Assembly: GCA_009809945.1 (NCBI GenBank)
Contig: WTPW01001090.1
Span: 1-64,000 of the forward strand
Direction: 5' to 3'
DNA from: Gigaspora margarita
Lineage: Eukaryota; Glomeromycota; Glomeromycetes; Diversisporales; Gigasporaceae
DNA: 64,000 nt
Shown here in pieces: positions 55,300-64,000 of this stretch; positions within the stretch are counted from its first letter, which is position 1; the number at the start of each line of letters is the position of its first letter. The notes under the pieces were generated by a model that was not told the origin of the DNA, ran no database searches, and saw only the letters and a list, made by a program, of their open reading frames with translations. The position numbers and the translations under genes are program-made.

Positions 55300-56130
55300 C
55301 CTCGTATCGAGGTTTATAATTGATTATCTATATTTATCCATCAGAGGATAAATATCTCCACGAATTTTTAATGCAAGTGCATCATCTGGTTTAATTTTTA
55401 ATGATTTGCTTAAGTATACGAGCGATTCTACATATCTACTCATTATATAATGAATTTTCTTCACGATTTTTTAGTGTAAACATATCATTAGATTCAATTT
55501 CTAATGATATATTTAAATCTGTGAGATATTTTTCATATCACTCATTATACTATAAGTCATCCACGAACTTTTAATGCATTTACGCCATCTAAAGGATTGT
55601 TCAACTTTGTGGATCACTCATCATATTCCTTCGTAAGACTGTAAGTGTTTCCACAAATTTTAAAGCGAGTGTTGATTCATCATATCCGTCCATCGTAACA
55701 TATGTTTTTCCACAATACTTTAATGCAATTACATTGTTTTGTTTAGTTTTGGATGCTTTGATTAAATCTATGCCAATACTATAATAATTCCTCCACGATA
55801 TTTTAATGCAATTACATAGCCTGTTCAATTTCTAAAGAATCATTTTGAACTGTGAGTAATTCACTAAATATTTCATTTTAACAATAGAATAAGTGGCTTC
55901 ATAGTTTAATTTTAAGTGCATTATTTAGTCCAATTTCTAATGAAATGGCTTTAAGATTCAGTATCTAGAGCATTATTATTCGCAATAGGAATATTATCTC
56001 GTGAATATAGCATTCTAGATAAATCAGTATTAGAAAACATAATGTGCAAAATAATAGGCTTATTTGCAGCCATAAGTTTTAATATATAAGGCTGAACTTT
56101 GTCAACAACTTCACCAGAAATTTATTAAAG
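55300..56130 (-). pseudogene. TPR-repeat protein pseudogene
   Basis: Minus-strand decayed host gene. Units of about 34 residues are readable in several phases: IALKYCGKTYVTMDGYDES in the frame 55828-55601, LTLKNREENSLY and ESLVYLSKSLKIKPDDALAL followed by KIRGDIYPLMDKYR near 55330-55440. These fit the tetratricopeptide pattern of alternating ALK-RGE-Y and RYDESL-DL-K-LEI-P seen in the large TPR families of these fungi. Upstream (towards 56130) YILKLMAANKPIILHIMF may be the former N-terminal part. Frameshifts occur almost once per repeat, so it is inactive. Such proteins are thought to act as protein-binding scaffolds; no partner can be named. Confidence 0.7.
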
Positions 56131-56139
56131 GGAGGCAAT

Positions 56140-56460
56140 TTTGATGTGAACACTTTAAAGCTGATAAGTGCTCATCAGATCATTGATCAAGATTATAAAA
56201 TAAAGAAGGATTTTGTGCATTTTTACACTTAATAGTGTACACCCAAATTTTATCCCATCTATTTGTAGATTATCAAGCTTCAAGGTAAAAATTAATATAC
56301 TTTTAGAAAGAGTAAGTAATCTATTCCAAAAGGCATGTTTATGTATACGTATATTTTCTAGTATTGTGGTAAGGATTATGAAAACTGTTTTATGTATTAT
56401 ATTTCTTTAATTCTTTGAAACATCAATACGTAATTTAAATCAAATCAGAAACTGAATTTA
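56140..56460. repeat. Dispersed duplication shared with 31045-31352
   Basis: Same order of words as 31045-31352 on the same strand. In both places it lies near a decayed repeat-protein gene. The small frame 56213-56410 is not conserved between the two copies, so it is not called a gene. Confidence 0.75.
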
Positions 56461-57150
56461 AATGGCAAAAATGGAATAATTGGCACAATAGGAATTTAAA
56501 AAAAAAATTTTTTTTTTTTTTGAAAAATTGGGTCGGCGGGTCATGCAAAACGAAAAATTAACTTTGCGTGGCCTAAGCATGTTGATGCGCATCTTTCCAC
56601 AAACAGTAATCACTAACTTGATAAAGGGCGGCAGATAAATCTGTGGGAAATGCAAGTGGGCATGGTATCTCACTCACCTGCAACAGACCACAATTCGTGA
56701 CCCAACCTCCCTCCCAAAGGAATCCAGTCAGTCTCATAGATATCTGCGAGTATCAATATCAACAGGTCATATTGATGATCAGTCAGCGCTAAGCCGCACA
56801 AAACCAAGTGCTATATAACTGCAAATGCATTACGCAGGCGGGAAACCACCTGCCAACGCTAAGCCGCACAAACTCAACTGCTTATGGTTATCTCCCGGCG
56901 CAGTATTACTTCTTTTTCTGGTAGTTTCAGTTTAATAACACATAAATACATAAATCACAGTCAACTGAACCTGCTATTTTCATAATTATAACCACTGAAT
57001 ATCAATATCACATCACATGATCATTTTAACGGCCGGCCTGCATTACGCAGGCGGGAAACCACCGGCCAGCACTATGCCGCACAAACTCAACTGCTTACGG
57101 TGATCTCCGCGCAATATTATTTGCTATTTCCGGGTGCATATCCCATTTGG
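56461..57150. repeat. GC-richer segment with duplicated 90-bp block
   Basis: GCATTACGCAGGCGGGAAAC, then 'cacc-gcca', 'taagccgcacaaactcaact' and 'gcttaNggtNatctcc' occur at 56826-56916 and again at 57039-57121; a partial third copy ('gcgctaagccgcacaaaa') lies at 56787. On the minus strand a GTGAGT-type splice donor context follows CCCACTTGC... near 56670, so this may be the remnant of a gene or of the end of an element. No family recognised. Confidence 0.55.
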
Positions 57151-57237
57151 GGCATGGACTAGGAAAACCCCCTCCGACACTTTTTTAAAAAATTTGAGAA
57201 TTTGATTCAAATTAAAGTTCCAGTTTATATCTATATG

Positions 57238-57490
57238 TGGGCTAGGTGCTACAGAAAAGGGGGAAATCGACAAAACAAAGGATCTTCGGAAAATCAATTT
57301 TTATATTATAAATTTTATAATAAATCATAAGAAAATACAAACTTTAAAGAGCTATACTACAAAATTTTATTAATACAACTGGCTTTGTGTTTTATGTGAA
57401 AAGTGATCCTGATCTTATCCTAAATTAATTTGTGTAAAAAAAATTTTTGAATATTTGTCAATTTCCCTCTTTTCTGTAGCACTCAGCCCA
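57238..57490. mobile_element. MITE, GTGCTACAGAAAAG ends
   Basis: TGGGCTAGGTGCTACAGAAA at the left answers TTTTCTGTAGCACTCAGCCCA at the right, with inverted similarity of about 38 bp. 253 bp, non-coding. No exact target duplication found. Confidence 0.78.
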
Positions 57491-57768
57491 TGTATTTCAC
57501 TTTTTACCTTACATTGATATAATAATTTATTGAGATATTTTAACTTGAATGTAACCAAATTTTTTAATGTTCGTGTTCTAAAAATAGATTTACAACCAAA
57601 GATTGATGCTCAATTAAATTAGATTGGTCAATCAGTGGTTCATAATCACATGACATTGTTTATTCAATAATTGTATATGTTGACTATAAGTCAACAATTC
57701 GAAAAACCTGGCAAAGCATGATGTCACGTGACTCCAGACTGAGGGATCGGCATCGAAACTAAGAAATG
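57491..57768. other. Spacer
   Basis: Non-coding; includes 'gttgactataagtcaac', a small hairpin near 57679. Nothing else recognised. Confidence 0.5.
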
Positions 57769-58863
57769 GCCCAGCTGCAAATCTTACGTTTTTGATACTC
57801 ACTTTTTTGATACTGATCGACATGAAAATCCCAGTAAGAATAAGAATTTTCAAAACTTTGAGCAAAGATATCTTGGCAACCAAAAGACTAAATTTGGTAA
57901 AACTTTTTTATTTGAATTCTATGCCTTCATAGAATTCAAATAAAAAAAAATTCATCGAATTTAGTCAAGTGGTTGTCGAGTTATCTTCGCTCAAAGTCAG
58001 AGAAAATCAAAACACCTATCAAAATAAAAGCTGCGCCAAATTTTTTATCTAACTTTGAGCGAAGATACCTCGACAACCATCTGACCAAATTTGATAAAAC
58101 TTTTTTTTTGAATTCTATAGATTCATATAATGTAAATAAAAAATTTTTTATCGAATTTAGTCAAGTGCTTGTCAAGATATCTTTGCTCAAAGTTAGAAAA
58201 AAATCAAAACAACTATCAAAATAGAAGATGCGCCAAATTTTTTTCTAAATTTGAGCGAAGATTTCTTGACGACCATCTAATCAAATTCGATAAAACTTTT
58301 TTTAATTGAATTCTATGGCTTTATAAAATTCATATAAAAAAAGATTTATCGAATTTGGTTAGATGGTCGTCAAGAAATCTTCGCTCAAATTTAGTAAAAA
58401 ATTTGGCACAGCTTCTATTTTGATAGTTTTGACTATGAGCGAAGATATCTTGACAACCACTTGACTAAATATGATAAAAAATTTTTTATTTGAATTATAT
58501 GAAGCTATAGAATTCAAAAAAAAAGTTTTATTAAATTTGGTCAGATAGTTGTCGAGGTATCTTTGCTCAAAGTTAGATAAAAATTTGGTGCAGCTTCTAT
58601 TTTGATAGGCATTTTGATTTCTCTGACTTTGAGCAAAGATAACTCAACAACCACTTGACTAAATTCGATGAATTTTTTTTTATTTGAATTCTATAAAGCC
58701 ATAGAATTCAAATAAAAAAAGTTTTACCAAATTTGGTCTTATGATTGCCAAGATATCTTTGCTCAAAGTTTTGAAAATTCTTATTTTTACTAGGATTTTC
58801 ATGTCGATCAGTATCAAAAAAGTAAGTGCAGGAGTATCAAAAATGTAAGATTTGCAGCCTGGC
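57769..58863. mobile_element. 1.1-kb foldback element built of palindromic tandem units
   Basis: The outer ends GCCCAGCTGCAAATCTTAC and GTAAGATTTGCAGCCTGGC are inverted, as are the next 530 bp on either side of a centre near 58315. Within each arm the same module recurs: CAAGATATCTTTGCTCAAAG, 'gaccaaatttgataaaac', TTTGAATTCTAT, its reverse complement ATAGAATTCAAA, and CTTCTATTTTGATAG. About five inverted modules of roughly 220-240 bp are present. Small frames inside (57632-57883, 57973-58224) are translations of the repeat. No transposase. Confidence 0.85.
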
Positions 58864-58889
58864 TACGGTACCACATGACTCGAGATCAC

Positions 58890-61800
58890 ATGATCGATAT
58901 GATAGTTGACAACACGAGAATCTGCAATATTGTGACCCACCTTGGGTTACACAACAGCAGAATGCACCAATCAACACAAAGTCACAGGGATCACAAGCCA
59001 TATACAGTACAACACCATCACACAGGCAAGCCACCTTGAAATCACATAAATACTGAGATCCCCAAACCTTACAAACTCTGTCCCAAAAATTCAGAAAAGT
59101 TTCTTTGAATACAAACACACCTGAAAACAGACAAATCTACAAGCACTACCATCTCAGGAAAAATGACAGACCAAACTCCTAATATCGATATATCCAAACT
59201 CAATCCAAACATGAAAGCATATATAGATGAAGCATGCTGTGCAATATCTAACAACATCATCAGCACTATCAAGGAATATATCAACCAATCAAATGCTTCC
59301 CAAACAGAATCAATTAGAAAACTAAACAAAAGGTTAGATACATACGGCAACCAGCAACAAAGCCCAAGCCCACTTTTTAGTACTATGCACAACCACGAGG
59401 ACGTAACTATACAATAGCACAGTATTATCAACCAAAGCCTCTACAACCCCATGAAACAGAAGGAACAGGACATCAGAAACCAGAACCTATACACCAACAT
59501 AAGCCACAATTGGACTCGAAGCAACCAGTTCCTATAACAACAGAAAACAAGTGACAACAGCCAAATAGAGCAAGGTACTGCCTCCTGACCAATTACTAAA
59601 CAACTTATTACTTAACAATAGCAACACTGGCGATGCAAATGTGATATCATATCCAGCCCCTCTCATTAACCAAATGGTCAAAATCAAGATGACGTGGCAG
59701 AAATACCCCTCGATCGAATACATAGAAAACCTTTCACTGGTTCACAGTTTTGACAATCACTTAGCTGCAAGAATCAAGCATATTCGTCTCTGGTGGGTCC
59801 TTAATTGGTCTAATAGACAAAAATCATAGAGACATTGACCAATAAACCAAGCCTACCAATGCGGTTATAGAAGGCAGTCACCATGAGTTTATACATAGAC
59901 ATACACAAATTCATGTACAAAAACATTAAGCAGTTTTTAAAAACTAACGATGAAGACCATACACTTTTACCACAAAAGGTGGCACTATCATAATCAGGAA
60001 ATGGAACAGAACTACATGATTCACAGACATTGCTAAATGGCTCTTGGTATTTAAAACCTACGTGGAAGCCTTGCTAATAGTCTACAAATACCTACTGAGA
60101 TTATATCAACATCTATGCGTCAAACACAAATTCTCAGCCGTACTGTCATATGATGAAGACCAAAGATTATTCCTCACAACAAACTGTGATGCAATCTTAA
60201 TCGAATGTAACATCGAGGCTGAGCTTGAAAGCTTTGACTTAACTACTACCAAATGACCATGCCCAGCAACAATGCATGAACCCCAAAACATGATATAGCA
60301 TGCCCCGATGGGAAACAAATATACATAAACTGGAATAAAAGAGGATGCACTAAAGAAAATAATTATCAACAGGTGCATGCATGTTTAATCTGCAAGAAAA
60401 TTGGCCACCCAAAAAGACAATGCTTCTACAGAGCTGGCCCCTAGAACCAAAAAAAAGCCACCTAGAACCAGAGAGGGCAATAACAAAAAAAATATGGCAC
60501 ATATACACAAACCACGAATTAGAGTTAAAAAAAAAAAAAAACAAAAAAACTTACAATAAGAGAAAATGGCACAGACACACAGACTATGAATTAAAGTAAA
60601 AAAAAATTTTTTTTGTTTCTTTGCTACACTCTCCTGTTTCTTGCAAGAAAGGGCACAACAAGAAGTTTATAAGGAAAATTTCAAGAAATCTGATCTAAAA
60701 GGCTTCAAAAAAACCCTCCATAGCCAAAGGAATAAGAGAGCACATGAAAACACAGCATTTACTTAGTATCAAAAAGAAATTCAAACAAATTATACAAAAC
60801 CACATAAGCAACCACTGACTCATAAATTGATCAATCCAGGAAAAAACAACCAATGATCTATGGTCAGCTTTAGTCACAGTGCACAGTTTAAGTTATCACG
60901 AAGTATTACAACCGATGAAGCCCAATACTGCAATTAGTAAATGAAACAATTACGCCTATTTCTCCTCCTAAATTGCTATTAGATGAAACAGAGTTAAGAC
61001 TGTTGGCACAGCTAGACCCACAGCAGTTTGACATTCAAATGCCCATAAACATTATGGCCTTCAACTCCTTACCGCCAACTACCTGAATTGACCTTTTATT
61101 GAATACCTAAGGGGAGCGCCATTTATCATCTGATTTTTAGGGTAGGGGGAGGGTCAGACAATTATCAGGTCCTAATAGCAGATAACTTTTGATTGGCTAA
61201 AATTATTAAAATTTTTTAAAAATTTTTAAATTTTTAAAATTTAATATTAAATAACTCTTGAAACAGGATCCGTTTTGGATGATTTTACTACCAAAATGCT
61301 CGCCCCAATGAAGCAATTCCAACGAGCCTAAAATCATCAAAATCCAATCACAGGATCCCAAGATCGTTATAGATTTGTACTGCTTTAATTATATTATTTT
61401 CGTATATATTTAAAATTTTTATTAAAGATCTTATAATTTAATATTAAATAACTCTTGAACCAGTGATCCGTTTTGGATGCTTTTACTACCATAATGCTCG
61501 TCTCAATGAGACGATTCTAATGAACCTAAAATTGTTAAATTCTGATCACGGGATCCAGAGATCGTTATAGATTTGTTTATTTTAATATAATCTATTAAAA
61601 ATAATACAAATCTATAACGATCTCTGGATCCCGTGATCAGAATTTAACAATTTTAGTTTCATTAGAATCGTCTCATCGAGACGAGCATTTTGGTAGTAAA
61701 ATCATCCAAATCGGATCACTGGTTCAAGAATTATTTAATATTAAAGTTTATAAGCTCTTTAATAATAATTTTTAATATGTATATACGAAAATTATATAAT

Positions 61801-64000
61801 TAAAGCAATACAAATCTATAACGATCTTGGGATCCTGTGATTGGATTTTGATGATTTTAGGCTCGTTGGAATCGCCTCATTGAGGCGAGCATTTTGGTAG
61901 TAAAATTACCCAAAACAGATCGCTGGTTCAAAAGTTATTTAATATTAAATTTTAAAAAATTTTAAAATTTTATAATTTTAGCCAATCAAATCGCAGTATT
62001 TGATAATCAGCTGGGGGGTAGGGGGTAGCCTCTTAGTAGCAAAAAATCAGATGATAAATGGCGCTCCCTAACCAATGACATCTAACAAGGCTTCAGTTTC
62101 AACTTTAGAGGACCCCGCAACAAATTCATTCAAGAAAACTTACCCTCTATCGACATTGCACTCAAGGAATGAACTAGCAACCCGAAAAATCTGCAGCCCA
62201 TTCCACAAAGACCAAATCTCATGTGATGTATTTCAAATCAATTCATGAGGGCTTGTGAAAAAGAAAAACACAAACCCCAAAGAATACTATGTCATATACC
62301 ATCTATCATCACTGCCTGACAATAGCGTAAATAACTGTATTGACAAACTTGAATTTGCAACAAAATACAAAACAGTAACCCATGTGATCTGATGGATCAA
62401 CCACTATGGGAAAGGCTGTACTTTAGCTAAAGTTGACACAAAAGATGCTTACCATATACTTCTAGTTTACTTACTTGACCAAATTTTGCAAAGCTTTCGC
62501 CACAACAACCAGATTTACTTTGATAAGGCCCTGGCATTTGGCAACAGGGCCTCCAGAAGAATATTCTGCTGGTTTGCTGATACTATAGCATAGATCGCAT
62601 TCCAACAAGGTATCCCAGCAATAATTCACTACATTGACAATTTTTTAATAATCACCCATCAGATGGAACATGTGAATTAGAACAATTTATATGTATTCTA
62701 GACACTATTAACATACTATACAAAGAAGCAAAAATGGAAGGCCCTAGCTCAAGCATTAATTTTCTAGACATAACACTTAATACCGTACCATGACAGCTTC
62801 AGTCCTACTACAAAAACAAGAAAAATTAATCGCATTACTAATGCAGTGGATGACCAAGAATAGTGCTTCCCTAAGGACCTTCAGTTACTAGTTGGATTAC
62901 TCATTTGGACATGCCAAATAATACCACAAGGCTGACTATTTGTGCAATATCTAGTAAATATACAAAACAGCTAACACAACCCCAAATACTACATAAGGAT
63001 TATGAAACCAATCATTTCAGACCAATTGGTGGATCACAGCAATCAATAACTGGTCAGGTATCCAATTACTCTAGGACAGAAACTAGTACTACCCACAAAC
63101 CCTCAACCTCTTTACTGATGCATTAAATATCAATAGTGAGCCACATATATCAACTACTTCATAGCATTTAACTAGGCCAAATCAATCAACCTAAAAAAAA
63201 TAAATATCCAACCACAGGAGTTACTTACTACACTTATTGCAATACGCACATTTGCACCTATGTAGAAAAGAAAAAAGCTGGTCATCTGGAACAATAATCT
63301 ACCAAATGCTGAGGCTTATTACGCAGGTTACTGCAAAAACCTGGACATCAACAAAATAATTGCCGCAAAGTACAAAACCCAGATCTCAGGAAACTTATCT
63401 ATCAAACTTGAACATATACCTAGAGAAAAAAATACGGAGGCTGACCTACTATCCTGAAATGGGTACTGAGAATTTATCGCTAATAATCCTTTAGCATAAT
63501 ATCTCCAACCAAATATTTCCAATGAATTCACAAATATGATCTCTTTTATTCCTTTTTGCAAACAATAATAGCATGCCAGAGAAACAAAACAAACAATACC
63601 AACCAATTTGGAACCCAAACACCACTTGACAAAAAAGCTGCATTAATTCTAAACACATCAACTCCTATCAACAAATCATATGAATCAACTATCAAGAGAT
63701 ACGAACTTCTTGCGACAAATAAAAATTGGTGAAACCAAGATGGTTCTATATGGCCAATATCCACACCCTCCTTAATAAGCTACATCAAGTTTTTGCATAC
63801 CAATGTATCCCTTTCTATGGTTCTAATCTACCTATCAGCCTTAAAACACTACTACACAAAAAACCACTATGATTGGATGCCTACCCACTCTGACCCTTTA
63901 ATAATCCAACTTCTAAAAACCATAGATGCGCCTCACACTTATATACTAGTAGAACAGAAGTCACACATTACCCGATCCCACCTCTTGCAAATCAAATTCG
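58890..64000 (+). mobile_element. DIRS-like (tyrosine-recombinase) retroelement fossil, truncated by window end
   Basis: A/C-rich plus-strand sequence unlike its surroundings. In order: a non-coding leader, a first open frame beginning near 59163 (ORF1, gag-like), a CCHC zinc knuckle (CLICKKIGHPKRQC) near 60385-60430, a reverse transcriptase region near 62440-62660 with the DIRS-type words VDTKDAYHI, LAFGNRASRRIFCWFAD and HYIDN, a probable RNase H region, and from about 63600 sequence that fits the start of a tyrosine recombinase, cut off by the window edge. These words identify the DIRS group rather than an LTR family. It is an inactive fossil with many breaks, and it carries a 0.96-kb foldback insertion. 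The left terminus was not defined. Confidence 0.8.
61111..62066. mobile_element. Foldback element inside the DIRS-like element
   Basis: GGGGAGCGCCATTTATCATC at the left and GATGATAAATGGCGCTC at the right, flanked by CCTAA (61106-61110 and 62067-62071), a candidate 5-bp target duplication. The arms pair along about 470 bp to a centre near 61590. Each arm holds two copies of an internal module ('taaataactcttgaa-cag', 'gatttta-ctaccaaaatgctcg', 'cgttatagatttgt'). A diverged fragment of the same family lies at 2275-2470. Non-coding. Confidence 0.85.

Noticed and set aside
56458-56673. 71-codon minus-strand frame as a gene
   Set aside because: No family features. Most of its downstream part translates an A/T homopolymer run, and the frame is not supported by the duplicate region.
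59163-60600. Independent host genes in the short plus-strand frames of the right-hand region
   Set aside because: Their composition and the zinc knuckle and reverse transcriptase words downstream place them in the DIRS-like fossil.

Overview
The window looks like nuclear DNA of an arbuscular mycorrhizal fungus (Glomeromycotina, most likely Rhizophagus or a close relative). This rests on the very AT-rich base composition, the intronless F-box/leucine-rich proteins of a type hugely expanded in that group, decayed kinase/SEL1 and TPR genes of the same lineage-expanded kinds, and a dense load of hAT, Tc1/mariner-like, LINE, tRNA-headed and tyrosine-recombinase (DIRS-like) elements. The species is inferred from memory of these families, not from a database search.

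Region 1 (1 to about 27.1 kb) holds no host gene that I can support. It is a layered deposit of mobile elements: two minus-strand LINE 3' fragments (4456-5370 and 11695-14352), three tRNA-headed retroposons (7915-8410, 9145-11485, 23525-24013), an LTR retroelement fossil (15387-22722), foldback elements (8549-8966, 25051-25464) and many short non-autonomous DNA transposons. Most of the short ones carry exact or nearly exact 8-bp target duplications, which marks them as hAT. Several are nested: three hAT elements sit inside one tRNA-headed retroposon, two inside one LINE, and one hAT inside another hAT inside an LTR.

Region 2 (about 27.1 to 53 kb) is a tandem family of duplicated host units. 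Four F-box genes lie on the plus strand at 27738, 37592, 45930 and 49650. Three are intact and the third has one nonsense codon. Their promoters share a TTTTGATTAGAG motif 57-71 bp before the ATG, and their 3' flanks share conserved non-coding blocks. Copies 2 and 3 are each preceded by a broken S1-family (trypsin-like) serine protease gene. The first protease copy carries two hAT insertions, one four codons after its ATG and one near its 3' end; the second copy supplies both empty sites. Between the units lie a SEL1-kinase pseudogene (31490-32420, plus) and a kinase-SEL1 pseudogene (40985-42382, minus).

Region 3 (53-64 kb) holds a TPR-repeat pseudogene (minus, 55300-56130), a duplicated non-coding block, a GC-richer repeat, a 1.1-kb array of palindromes (57769-58863) and a DIRS-like retroelement fossil running off the right edge, itself interrupted by a 0.96-kb foldback element.

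The genes do not form a metabolic pathway. F-box proteins would act as substrate receptors of SCF ubiquitin ligases. The rest is mainly a record of gene-family birth and decay under heavy transposon activity.
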